Shown here: positions 10,608-21,394 of the stretch, in pieces
Layout of the letters: every line of letters starts with the position of its first letter
Position numbering within the stretch: the first letter of the stretch is position 1
DNA from: Tubulanus polymorphus
Lineage: Eukaryota; Nemertea; Palaeonemertea; Tubulaniformes; Tubulanidae
Reading direction: 5' to 3'
NCBI RefSeq assembly: GCF_964204645.1
Contig: NC_134030.1
Location: forward strand, 14,844,447-14,908,446
Length of the DNA: 64,000 nt
Notes under the pieces: model-generated
Told to the model about the DNA's origin: nothing
Seen by the model: the letters and a program-made list of their open reading frames with translations, nothing else
Database searches by the model: none
Position numbers and translations under genes: made by a program

Positions 10608-11317
10608 TAACAGCCATGTATTAATTAATTTTGAAAGAGCCAGTTCAAGTCCCGTAGCATTGGATATAGTGTTCCGCCCAAAATTACATTATAAAAAATG
10701 AATATTTAAGTTACATAGACTTTTTAAACCAATTTGGTTTATAATAAAAGTGGCCATAAAATCAGACGCCCACACCTAGTCCCTCAATTCCAGCCACTTT
10801 AAATAAGGGTAATCCCCTTAGACAAACAGTCCATCGATTCTCACGAGAGCGTATTTTCTCGCCCGATCGTGACGATCTCTCGGGTTAGACAAAATTTATA
10901 CCCCGATAAGAGCGGGCACGCGTAGCGATCAAACCGTAACTCTGACAACGTACGCCGGTTCAATAAAAGTGATATCAACAATGCATCCTATTGGTTGATA
11001 AAATGGATCGCGGGCGGACGAGCGAATTAAAATAATCGGCCGAAAATATCAAACAATCGCCGGGCGATTGAGTCGGCCGACGACAAAGCTCTCCATTCTC
11101 ATAAATATGTTTGCTTTTTTATCAAATCGTGAATTCGGCACTGAGATCAACATCATGAATTCTGTAAATGGTACAGACATTGATGGAATTCCGTATAAAA
11201 TACATTATAGGCCTATTCAAAATTTTGATGTTTTCTTTCCATAGTTTCCAAGTGTGTGATATATGTCCGAAATATAGTTGTTTTTTATATAGTTTATTGT
11301 ACAAAAACCTCAACTTT

Positions 11318-11342
11318 TTTATTATTATTATTATTATTATCT
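11318..11342. repeat. (ATT)n microsatellite
   Basis: Eight near-perfect ATT units in otherwise unannotated sequence between 10.6 and 11.7 kb, where I see no gene. Confidence 0.8.
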
Positions 11343-11729
11343 TTATTTCCTGTAAATTATAACAAGATATACAAAGTAAATGCAATGTAAACTTTGATTT
11401 ATTATTGTGGTCTTCTAGCTGCTAATCACATTTTTAACTGGAAATTTGGTACTGTAAAAATTATTTGGGCGAAAAATACCCTAACTTCCTATTTTGTGAT
11501 TGCCCCGCCCGGGAAACCGGATGTTTTTTGGTGTGGCCTAATTTTGCAGTGGTTTTCATTTCATTTCAAATATGAAAGCCCAAGGCAATTTGCATGCCGT
11601 CGTTAAGGTTAAACGATCACTGTCTGAGAGAGATGCTGAACTGTTTTCCATAGCAACGAAACAACGGTTACAACAATTGTTAGTCATCGGCTCATTACTT
11701 GTCAAGTTTTCGTCTTCTCTGCTGTCAAG

Positions 11730-14036
11730 ATGAGAGAAATCGTCCGTATTTGTCAGTCTGATGTGCAGCGAGTGTATCGCAAGTGTTGGAAAGAGAAGGT
11801 ACCATGGAAAGATATTCTGCATCCTGATGTTTTTGAGTGGATCGAATGTTTCGCAATAGCCAAAAGTGCACCGATCAACATCACCGTGGGCGGAATTTTA
11901 TCCGTGGTATCGAGTTTAGCTGGACCAAAATGTCGAATAGTGACTGCAGATATTACAACGCCTCTAAATACGTATATAATGAATATCTGCGAGGTTGGAG
12001 GGGGTAAATCGCGTGTTTACGACGAAGTGTTGTACGCTGCTGACCAGGAGCTGCAGCAAAAAGGTGAAAAAATTTCACTTCTTCTAGAAAAATATACAAC
12101 CGCTGGAATTCACACGCACCAAAGTAAAAATAAAGGATACGGGATCATTGCTGGCGATGAAGGCATTCGAATCTTACAAGATATTAATTCAAAGCAACAA
12201 CGTGGCGAGTCGGAACGTGCCTTACTCAACAAACTTTGGGGGGGGGGGGGGCCATGGCGATACAGCCTGTCTCTCATCAGGCAAGAGAGGTTTTGAAAAT
12301 ACGTGTATTTGCATGAATATATTGATACAGCCTGGACCACTTCTTGATGAATTATCTATTGGTGCTGATGGCTTCTGGGACAGATTCCTGTTTTTGTGCT
12401 CGAAGCCACACATATTTACCGCGGAGGAAACAAAAGAATTCTTCGACCGTCTTAAAAGATCAAGCGCCAGCTTTAAAGATTTTGTGAGGTCAGTGTATGA
12501 TACGTTTAGACAAGGACAGACAATGAAGCTTAGTCCAGATGCTGAGATAATCTTTGGTGCCATCAGGAACGACTACGCCTCTTATGTAAATCAGTTATAC
12601 GCAACTGAATCCGATGATGATGGTAAGTTAAATATTAAAATTCTTCAGAAATTTTGCTAAATTGATACTATTGAGGGGGTTTCTCATAAATCTAATACTA
12701 ATGTTTTGTCTTATTACAGATGAAAAAGAAAACTCGGCTGAAAGCATTCCAATTGTTACCAGCAAAGATACAATCCACATACTAAGATTATCTGGAATAA
12801 TAAATGTATTGGAGAAAACTTTGGTGAGTCTACTAGACAAAGAAAATCAAATTTCGACGGACAGTCTTATCACAATTGAAGCTCGGCACGTCAGGGCTGC
12901 ACGGCAACTGTACCACTCAATGTCAATCGTACGACAAATTATGCTTCAAGTAAGTATAGATAATCGTGTGCTTTCAATTTCTAGTAAACAATAGGACCTT
13001 CATCAAATTTTTTCCATAGGACAGGTGGTATCACGTTCGTGTGGTGTTGACAATCGACAATCGAAATGACCATTATTGTCGATGATATTTATCGTAACTT
13101 CGACAAATACAGTACAGGGTTTTGGCTTTTAACAATTATGTTATCTTTTCAGGCTGCTAAAAGATGCGAGACACAGGTTGCTAGAAAAGGTCCTTCACCA
13201 AAGACGTTTGGAGAAAAGGTGATCGCATTAGTTTGTCGCTCAAATGGACCTGTGATATCAGTCAGGACTATACAAAAGAGCATCGGACATGGGTGCACAA
13301 CATTGCACATTCAAAGTAAGGTTGTTCAGAATCGAATGTTTCATAAGTCTATTTGATTCTTACAAGTATCCCGGTCCCTACGGCTAAAAAGAAATAGTTT
13401 GATTTAAAATTTGTGGTAAAATTTGTAATCAGTGCATTCTATATTGTTGGCTTGATCGTGATTTTTAAAATAATGTACAGGGTAGATAGGGTCAACTTAT
13501 AATCTCAGCAGAAATGAGAAACAAGCGGCCAAACAAGCGGTTTGGCTATCAATCTTTTAGCCTCGCTATAATGCATCGATGAGTGGTGATGAAAGAGCCA
13601 GAGTATCTATCAATATTTCATCTCAAAATCATTAATTTGAAATAAACACCTCTAGCTTTTAAAAAAAACTCTAAGTTTGATTATTTGATAAATGTAGCTT
13701 ATCAGTTGGTGTCAATGTATTTGTGTGATTTTAATTGTAGGTTCTTTGGAGGAATTGGAGAGAAACGGTTTCGGTGCAATGAAAACGCTGAAAGCAGCCT
13801 CGGCCGTCGGAAGAAAGTCTACCTACTTCTTTAAACCGCACCCATCAACACTTGTCGAGAATAATCGACAAATAAAAAGATCAGAATGCGCTTTCGACCG
13901 ATATACCGCCAACTTTTATTCAGTCAATGATATGACTGATACATCAAAGTTGATGTGCAGAATGCACCATCCTGACAACGAATTACTTCAGGATCTTCTA
14001 ACCCAAGCGGACGTTTCTGAAAGCCAATCTGAGTAG
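11730..14036 (+). CDS. DUF3987-like P-loop protein, spliced, with one frame break
   Basis: Four exons on the plus strand, about 11730-12622 (phase set by the donor GATGATG|GTAAGT), 12721-12949, 13153-13315 and 13741-14036, all with GT-AG borders and matching phase. The N-terminal part ('NITVGGILSVVSSLAGPKC', then a P-loop 'CEVGGGKSR') and the block 'IQPGPLLDELS...GFWDRFLFL' follow the DUF3987 pattern, known from phage and mobile-element proteins tied to primase/helicase functions. The C-terminus ends ESQSE at TAG. The only lesion is at a run of 14 Gs (12238-12251), where the frame shifts between the two halves of one domain. This could be a sequencing or assembly length error or a real mutation. 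The biochemical role is not established; upstream exons may exist. Confidence 0.6.
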
Positions 14037-14337
14037 TTTCTGTGAGTAATCTTGTAGTGCAATCTATCAAACAATTGGTAATTCATAACTGTGTGGGTGA
14101 TTAAACTTTAATAGTTATCAATCAAGAACAATCTCTGAGTTGTGCTTCTCTAAAGCGTGATGCACACGGCATAGGAAAAAACATGGAAACACAGCATAAT
14201 CAAGCATGTTTGATCTTGAAACAATGTTTCTCGTAAACGCACGGAAAAATATTTATGTCTTCTTTGTCCTTGTTTTCCTGTGCCCTGTGCGTCGGACTTG
14301 CAATTTTTAACTCGTCTAGTGACGACAAATGAAACAG

Positions 14338-14598
14338 GCCGGCAATTCTAAATCGTCGGAATTGTCGACGAGTAAAATAGGTCGGCAATTTAAAATCGTC
14401 GGAATTGTCGACGAGTAAAATAGGTCGGCAATTCTAAATCGTCGGAATTGTCTACGAGTAATATAGGTTGGCAATTCTAAATCGTCGGAATTGTCGACGA
14501 GTAAAATAGGTGGGCAATTCTAAATCGTCGGAATTATCGACGAGTATAATAGGTGGGCAATTCTAAATCGTCGGAATTGTCGACGAGTAAAACAGGTC
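14338..14598. repeat. Minisatellite, ~43-bp unit
   Basis: About six tandem units of the form GGCAATTCTAAATCGTCGGAATTGTCGACGAGTAAAATAGGT with scattered substitutions. Each unit holds the near-palindrome GTCGGAATTGTCGAC. The array lies between the DUF3987 gene and the Ty3/gypsy remnant. Confidence 0.85.
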
Positions 14599-14889
14599 GG
14601 CTACCTGGCTCGCGGAAGAATACGTGCTATGTACTCAGCCTGGGCAGATCTACTTTTACCTGTTCTGGAGTTGAGCCGACTACGGTTAGTGTTATCCTCG
14701 AGGACTGGTGATTCGAGTAAATTCTCAGAAGTTAAGATCTTATGACCTTTATTCTGTGTAGACAACTCCGGATGATCTTTCGAAATGGTGGTCAGAACAC
14801 GTGATCGTCTGAACTGTTATCAGAGGGACTGTAAAAATCATTGGTTTCATCTACAGTTTCTTCCTCAATTGATTTACTCTCGACCGTCC

Positions 14890-16560
14890 TTTTCATAACT
14901 TTTTCTTTTACAGGTTTAGGCTGTTTCAATTCAAAAGTCTCTCTTGCCGGAAATACCAGGGGGGAATAGCATATTTCGATGCAATATCCGTTTTTTTTCT
15001 GCCTTCTCCACCCTGTACAACGAATACTGGAAAATCCTCATCAGCTAGTTTCTGTCTACCTTTCAGGCCGACATTTCGAACTAGAACAGTATCACCTACT
15101 GCTAGTGCGCAACCATGAACCTTTTTATCGTAATAATATGCCGATTGGTCTGATTTCTCTCGTCACTTTTCGTACGCTTCCAACCAAACTTTCTGAAGGT
15201 TCTGCTGTAATTCTTCGCTGAATTTGGTTCTGAAACGGTGAAGGCCAAACACTTGATCGACTGGAATAATTGGTTCCCTGCCAAATAATAGCGTGTACGG
15301 TGCATAACCGGTAGATTCATGTGGAGTACAATTGTACTGCCAGACAACGGTTTTTAGATGATCTTTCCACTTAATCTCTGAATCAAGGTCGAATTCATTC
15401 TCTCCACCACTCCATTTCTCTGAGGGTGATACGGTGTTGTTTGACTGCGTTGCATTCCTAGAAGTTGACATAATTCTCGAATTGTTTCACCCTCGAAGTT
15501 TAATCCTTGATCACTGTGGATCCTAAGTGGAATGCCGTACTTCACTATAAACTCATCGTACAAAGCCCGTGCTGTAGTCTTGGCTAATTGGTTCTTTGTT
15601 GGTATTACGACGGAAAACTTTGTAAAGTGGTAGGTGATGACTAACAGGTTCTCAAATCCTTTCGACGGTTCAACAGTGAGAAAGTCTATACACACAAGTT
15701 CTAGCGCTTGGTGTGTTAGAATTGGCTGTATTGGAGCTCGCTGAATTGGTTTCGGTGTCTTGTGAATAACACAACGATGCCAAGATTTCAGGTAATGATC
15801 TACATCCGAGTACATATTCGGCCATACAAATCGCGATCGTAGTGTCTCTAACGTTTTGTCTCGCCCAACGTGACCAAAGTTATCATGCACCAATTCCAAA
15901 ACTTGATTCCGGTGTGTACTTGGTAGGACTACTTGTTTCGTCCCACGCGTATCACTAATTCGTAGTCTCAAGTGAACTCCATTTTCCAAAAAACAGACTA
16001 GAAACAAATCGACGGTACTTTTGTTCGTCACGATTCCTCGGGAAAAAATTCACCTTATCTCGTACACAACGCCGTATCTCCCGTAGGATTGGATCATTCT
16101 GCTGAAATGAACCAATCGATGGATTTTTCGATGTCCGCAGTTGCGATCTCATCACCAAACCAATCTACCTTCGGACTAGTTAATGGGATGGGTGCATAAT
16201 TGATTAAACGCACATCGCTCGAATAACTTGACAAGAGACATGTTTTCGACTGAGTCCGTCAGCATCGCCGTGACGTTTTCCGGGTTTATATTCAAATTCC
16301 AAATTGAAGACCGACAAATTCTGGAGCCAACGATGGCTGGTGGCGTCTAACTTGGCTTTTCTGAGTACATATGTCAACGGGTTGGGTTGTTGTCTGTTCG
16401 CACTGTACAAGACGCTCCGTACAAGTAGTCATAGTAGATGTCCGTCGCCCACTTTAATGCTAGAAATTCTAATTTGTGAATTTCATATTTCGATTCGGAA
16501 TTCTTCAAAGCCCTGCTGGCATAAGCAATTACGCGTTCTTTCCCTTCTTGTACTTGGTAA
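14890..16560 (-). pseudogene. Ty3/gypsy pol remnant (RNase H, integrase, C-terminal domain)
   Basis: Reading right to left: RNase H end ('ERVIAYASRALKNSESKYEI', then HRWLQNL and 'YKPGKRHGDADGLSR'), the integrase zinc domain (H..H then 'SWHRCVIHKTPK' with one Cys replaced), the integrase core (CIDFLTVEPSKGFENLLV; 'RIHSDQGLNF'; 'PYHPQRNGVVERMN'), then a GDTVLVRNVGLKGRQ C-terminal segment at about 15110-15060. Frame changes occur at about 15.47, 16.03 and 16.2 kb. The gag, protease and reverse transcriptase parts and both LTRs are missing. The right side is cut exactly where the Polinton terminal palindrome starts, so Polinton insertion or rearrangement removed the rest. Confidence 0.8.
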
Positions 16561-16566
16561 GTAATA

Positions 16567-16704
16567 GGGAATGTGTTGTTCTAGATCAAAGGTCGAAAGG
16601 TCGAGTGAGTAAAAAATGAAAAATAAATTCTCGCACACTCGAATTTATTTTTCAGTTTTTAATCACTCGACCTCTCAACCTTTAATCTAGAACAACACAT
16701 TCCC
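16567..16704. repeat. Polinton copy 1 terminus: 64-bp palindrome around a 10-nt centre
   Basis: The arms 16567-16630 and 16641-16704 are inverted copies (GGGAATGTGTTGTTCTAGAT... / ...AATCTAGAACAACACATTCCC). They surround TCGCACACTC. The right arm (CACTCGACCTCTCAACCTTTAA) is homologous to the TIR of copy 2 (ACTCGACCATTCAACCTTTAA). The left arm therefore looks like the end of a second element joined tip-to-tip, with nothing of it left beyond the Ty3/gypsy remnant. Confidence 0.8.
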
Positions 16705-16770
16705 TTTTATTCTTAAAATATTAATCTAATAATTTCTAAAATCAATTTTAATAAGAAATATGTTATTAAA

Positions 16771-17127
16771 ATGGAGAGTAGTAAACAAGTACACAGTGAG
16801 AACAACAAATCATTTCTAGATAGAATAAAAGACATCACAAATGCTAAAACAGTAGATTATGAATTTAAGAAGTTAACAGAATTAACAATTCATAAGAAAT
16901 ATCTAATTAAAAAGATTGATACAGTTTCTCACATATATGGAGATAAATTAGTTATCCACTTAGAATATGAAGGATTAAAGGGAAATACATATAAATTCAG
17001 AGCATATTTACCAGATAGATTTAATAGATTATCAAGTGAAAATTTAGAAGAAATATGTTCAGGTGATTTCTATTTCATATATAAAGGTAAGAATGAAAAA
17101 GGGCACCATGAAATAGATTACGAATAA
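16771..17127 (+). CDS. Small conserved Polinton protein (118 aa)
   Basis: An intact 118-residue ORF preceded by the TIR-internal motif TTCTAAAATCAATTTTAATAA...TATTAAAATGGA, which also precedes the first gene of copy 2. The protein starts 'MESSKQVHSENNKSFLDRIK', has alternating hydrophobic strands (YGDKLVIHLEYEG), a 'YLPDRFNRL' segment and ends 'GDFYFIYKGKNEKGHHEIDYE'. A disabled homologue lies after PolB in copy 2 (35583-35936). The short all-beta look and the link to polymerase suggest a nucleic-acid-binding (OB-like) accessory protein, but that is inference only; no catalytic motif is seen. It is one of the few uninterrupted genes of this copy. Confidence 0.6.
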   Translation: MESSKQVHSENNKSFLDRIKDITNAKTVDYEFKKLTELTIHKKYLIKKIDTVSHIYGDKLVIHLEYEGLKGNTYKFRAYLPDRFNRLSSENLEEICSGDFYFIYKGKNEKGHHEIDYE

Positions 17128-17162
17128 AATAGAATCAGTTTTGACAAAAATTTGATATTAAA

Positions 17163-17520
17163 ATGGAAGCAAATAAGTACTACTGTTCAAGATGTAAAAT
17201 TGATATAGATAAATCTCAAAAAGCAAGACATAATAAAACTAAAACACATTGAGAAAATAAATTAAAGTTAAAATATAAAGATGACATATTAGAAACTAAA
17301 TTAGATGAATTAAAGAATGAAAAAGAAATATATAAATGTGACACATGTAATCAATTATTCAGTAAAAAAAGATATTATAAAGAACATTTAAAATCTAAAA
17401 GTCACATAAGAAATATGAATAATGATATTTTAGGTGAAGATTATTTTGATAATGATAATGATAAGAAACAGAAGACAATTAAAAGAATAAAAAATAGAAT
17501 ACACAATGAAAAGGCCATAC
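17163..17520 (+). pseudogene. C2H2 zinc-finger protein, copy 1 (nonsense mutation)
   Basis: Homologous to the 106-residue protein at 31549. The first finger 'YYCSRCKIDIDKSQKARH' is followed by a TGA in the linker after KTKTH. The second finger 'YKCDTCNQLFSKKRYYKEH' is intact in the same frame. The normal stop after KKQKTI has been lost (TTT TAA changed to ATT AAA), so the frame runs on towards PolB. Two fingers just upstream of PolB are a constant of all three copies here, which suggests an early regulatory or DNA-binding role. Confidence 0.7.
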
Positions 17521-18165
17521 ATGGAAGATGTAAGAAATTATATTAATTCATTAGAAATAGAAATAACCGAAGCATTCAAAAGTGATGTTGGACCAGCTGC
17601 TATCGAGTTTAAATTTCATAAAGGCAAAACATTTGAAGAAAATAAAAAACATTTAGAAAATATGAAAAATATTATAAAAATAATTACAGACGTAGAATAT
17701 CCTGAAATTAGTATATCTTCTAAAGTTAAATTTATAAAATCTGAAGATAAACCAATTTATAATATAAATTATCATTCACAACATATTATTTCAAAACAAC
17801 ATATAGATGATAGATTAGATAAATGTTATAATGAAATAAAAAGTAAAATAGGAGAGAAATATTTTGAAGGATCTGGTTTAATATTCGATAAAATAATATT
17901 TATGACTTTACATGTTTATAACACAAAATATAATAAGTTAACTAAATCAAAACCAATTGATGAAAATAATTTATCATATTATAAAGATGATAATATTAAT
18001 GGATCAAGTTATATTAAACTACCATTTAAAACTAATGCTGTTATAAATGTACAAAATTCTGATGATAAATGTTTTCTATGGTCAATTTTAAGTTGCTCAC
18101 ATCCTGCAACTGATAATATTTGTAGAGTATCAAATTATAAACCATTTGAAAATAATATGTTACCA
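17521..18165 (+). pseudogene. Protein-primed DNA polymerase B, N-terminal part, copy 1
   Basis: I place the start at the MEDVRNYINSLE codon, conserved in copies 2 and 3; an in-frame ATG (MKRPY) lies five codons upstream. The N-terminal domain is open ('GPAAIEFKFHKGKTFEEN', 'EKYFEGSGLIFDKIIF', 'INVQNSDDKCFLWSILSC'). This domain includes the conserved 'NVQN.DD.KCFLWAI' segment that precedes the exonuclease in Polinton PolBs. Homology to copy 2 ends after FENN at about 18163, where unrelated DNA begins; the reading frame then ends by chance at 18186. About 190 codons are missing before the polymerase resumes at 21400. Confidence 0.85.
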
Positions 18166-18639
18166 CTGTGTAAACGTCAAATATGATTCAGCTTTGAAAC
18201 CGAACATACGCGGACGTACAATCAACAAATATTAATTCATTTGGCCAGGCATTTATTTTGGCATTCAAACATCATGATACTGTATTATCACCATGCTTAA
18301 AAATGGATCTGTCCTATTAGGAACTCATTTGAAGCACCTGCCGAGTCGATAGATTGAGTGAATTTACAGATAAGAACGTATTATGATTTAGAATAGATTT
18401 AAGAAGTTAATGTTTTTATTGAAATATTTGAATAAATACATATATTTTAGTGTAGATTCAATCAATAAATTATGAATTGATCTGGTCTGGGTTTCCGGCT
18501 GATGTTGATTTTGGCTTTTATGGATTACAAATTCTATAGTGATAAACAATTGATACCTGCAACATGTGTGTAAATCAAACCTATTCCACTAGTTGCGTGT
18601 GTTTCCTAATAAACGGGAGAGTCACTCTTGATCTGAGTT

Positions 18640-19190
18640 ATGGTCCAGGGACACCATGCCCACTTGGGAAGTGGTTCCAAATGCTCAACAATCTAACGAT
18701 TCAGGTATCAAAGGTATAAAACATCTCTTTTCAAAGAATACCCATCACAAATTGCAATGAGAAATGGCAAACTCAGAATTCGGGCCAAAATTGACATTTT
18801 TGGGCACTAAAAAAGGTCATAGGACGGCCATATTGAGTCCGTATCCCAATTTTTGTTATGCTGATGGGCCCAGGGGGCATACACATATATCCGAAAGATC
18901 AAGGTAATTGATCAAAGCATCTTTTAAATTTCCCTCAAAAAGTTCAAAAATGTGTAAAACGTGTTGATTTTGGCGAACAACAATGGCTGCCAGTCGGCCA
19001 TCTTGATTCTGACAGGGCCAGTTTTTGGGCTGAAGATGTGTCTAGGGTAGATACATGTGTAACCCAAATATCAAGACATTACATTGAAGCGTCTTCAAAA
19101 CTTCCTAAAATAACTGATTTCCGTCTACGGACGGACGAAAAGTGAACGCAATAGCCCGCTGGGACTAAAGTCCCAAGTGGGCTAAAAATA
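18640..19190. repeat. Dispersed repeat with ACTTGGGA-type ends
   Basis: The segment runs from about ATGCCCACTTGGGAAG to GGGACTAAAGTCCCAAGTGGGCTAAAAA, with short inverted ends (CCCACTTGGGA / TCCCAAGTGGG) and a GACGGACG stretch before the right end. The layout (vs. 'CAATAGCCCG...GGGACTAAAGTCCC...GGGCTAAAAA') resembles a repeat common in invertebrate genomes. No ORF is present. Confidence 0.5.
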
Positions 19191-20207
19191 ATGTTCATTT
19201 AGTTATAGAAATTCATTGCCTTTTTGGAGTTTCTGTAATAATATTTGTTCTGCCCTAATTTTTATTACTGTATGAACCAATAATATGCTTTGTAAATATG
19301 ATGTAATAAAATAAATTTGAATCAAATTTGAACATGAGAATCAAGCATAACTTGTGTTTTTTCAACTTGTCTTTTGTTAACAGTTTCAGAGTTTCAATTA
19401 CAATCAAATCCAAATTGGCTAAAAAGTACATAGGACTAAATGAAATGAACCGTTAGTTACTGCAAACCTATTCCAGTGTTATGTCGATCGTGTTGAATCA
19501 CTTTCCCTGAGTTAAAAGAATCAGATCTTCTATGGTACAACATCGGCCGAAGAGAGATATCTTGGTGTTGACGGTCCTTGACCATCTAACTTCATGCGTT
19601 TGACATTGGAATCAGCATCATACCCATTTGAACAGCAAAATATTCATACAACATGAAAATCTACAGTACATGTATACAGTAATCAAACTTTCACCGATGT
19701 TGGATATTTGAATGAACATTAGGTTTATTTCAGTATTCTAAAGCAGGGAATAATAAGCCCAATCAATAGGCCCTATTCTCATTGGAACAATTGTATAATG
19801 CGTACGCTATACTGTACACAAATCAGTCAAGAATGGAGAAATCGGTACGGTATACCAAACCTACGAACAGCAAAATGTACAGGCCTACAATAATTCGTAA
19901 TACGAGCCGTGACCACATGAACGTTTTGGTTTGACTAATAATGTCAGCAGGTCAGAGAAGGCCTGGCCAAACTTAATCACATGGCTCAAATCAATTAGCC
20001 TTTCTGCGTGTGAATATTTCACTGTATTGTTTTAAAAATAGGCCTATCGAGTGAATTAGTACATAGACTGATTTAGACTTTAGGCTAGTCCTGACCAAAT
20101 CCTATCCATGTTATAATGGCACCAGTTAGGCCCTATAGTAACATCACTGGAGGGCCGACGAGAGGGAAAAAGTTGTGTTTGTAGTACATAGGCATGGTAG
20201 GCTTGAG

Positions 20208-20565
20208 GTACTCACTTAATACTTCAAACGCTGTTGTTACCTGTACGTGACTGTACGGTGATTTCTACAGGTTAGCCGTATGTGAGTACGTTGACGCTCA
20301 GACTTGCAATATTGGGATTCGAAACCAAACGAAAAAAAATCCAGTTGAAGTCCGGTGATTTACCCACTGTGCCACAGAACGTAACTGCAGGGTGGATGAA
20401 ATTTAATTTACAAATAGCCTAGCCACCCAAACTCTATTCTTTCACGCATGCGCGTTTGCAGATTATAGAAACTCACGTACAGCGTTTTTAGGGAACTCAC
20501 GAACGGTTAACCTGTGGATATCACCGTACAGTCACGTACGGGTAACAACTTCGTACTTAAAAAAT
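20208..20565. mobile_element. Fold-back element, ~85-bp arms
   Basis: The left arm (GTTACCTGTACGTGACTGTACGGTGATTT...) and right arm (...ATATCACCGTACAGTCACGTACGGGTAAC) are inverted copies with some mismatches. The interior holds the tRNA-like head below. No protein is encoded. Confidence 0.6.
20300..20392 (-). repeat. tRNA-derived SINE-like head
   Basis: On the minus strand an A-box-like TGGCACAGTGGGTAAATC and a B-box-like GGTTTCGAATCCC are separated by about 30 nt. This looks like a tRNA gene derivative with a poly-T stretch inserted in the anticodon region. It cannot fold as a normal tRNA as it stands. Confidence 0.45.
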
Positions 20566-21117
20566 GGTAATTGGCGGCTTAAAATGCTATTGGGTACTAT
20601 ATAATGGTATGACTGCAGTTTAGGTGGCCCTAATGGTTATATACCTAACCTTACCATAACACTATTCTTTAATAACACTAGCGCCACCCAGTGGATAGGT
20701 GACCCAAACTGCAGTTAGACTACTGTGGGTACCGTAGTAGGCTATCGATAATCACCTGATACTTTTCTGTCGTTTGTTTTCTCTCTGAGACGAACGTAAT
20801 TCTAGTAGCCCTCCGCGACTCAACGACCTTGATTTAAACTTGATCAATTCAAAATCTGTTTATTGACGCTTTTGGTTACATGAACTGATCAGCAATATAC
20901 TTAAATGAAATAACCGGAATAACAAGAAATCAAAAATATTAAAGCGGTAACAAACAAATGCCCGTAAACCTGTCAGACACGCGAACGCCGGACTCGTAAA
21001 CTCTTGGACTGGGACCCGCTGAGCAATAAATTCATAAAATTGACTTTGAAATTGATTGTGGAGAAGAGAGGGAATTGTTCAATAGCTTTTCTTTAGCTCT
21101 TCCTCGAAAAGAAGAGA

Positions 21118-21345
21118 GAAATTTCGGAAAGAAAACACAACATGGCTACTAATTGAACGGAGCTAAATTTCCGATGTTTACGGCTCGACAGTGCCTTTAT
21201 AACGTGGATTTATCAAAATTCCCATGCAGTATCTGGAGATTGAAGTGAGCTGAAGGATATCATACGGATTGTATCGGCGACAGCGGTAAGGTAAGGAAGC
21301 CTTTACACTTTTAACAAAAACTGTGTGGAAAAGGGAAAAAAATAA
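21118..21345 (+). repeat. 220-bp retroposon-like repeat, copy 1
   Basis: Matches 48832-49055 at about 96%. It begins TCGGAAAGAAAACACAACATGG and ends CTGTGTGGAAAAGGGAAAAAAATAATAATAAT. A fixed 5' edge and an A/T simple-repeat tail suggest a SINE or 5'-truncated LINE copy. Its tail meets Polinton PolB sequence within about 50 bp. Confidence 0.6.
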
Positions 21346-21394
21346 TAATAATCACGCGAATTTCAATAGGGTTTTCTGTGAAGAAACTGAAAAC

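Larger units (their letters stand above)
18165..21390. other. Non-Polinton DNA replacing part of PolB
   Basis: About 3.2 kb of less AT-rich sequence with no coding region. It separates PolB codons that are about 190 residues apart in copy 2, so insertion went with a deletion. It contains a dispersed-repeat segment (18640-19190), a fold-back element (20208-20565), a tRNA-like head and a 220-bp retroposon-like repeat at its right edge. Confidence 0.75.

Noticed and set aside
10800-11110. GC-rich stretch with near-palindromes (CGGCCG, AATCGCCGGGCGATT)
   Set aside because: Short and imperfect, with no partner copy; not enough for a regulatory or mobile call.
14338-14598. Regular repeat-spacer look, CRISPR-like
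   Set aside because: Units are contiguous with no unique spacers, and the context is eukaryotic; it is a minisatellite.
15354-16031. Integrase read as part of the neighbouring Polinton
   Set aside because: Its HHCC and GPY-like C-terminal context, base composition and position outside the Polinton terminus show a Ty3/gypsy origin.
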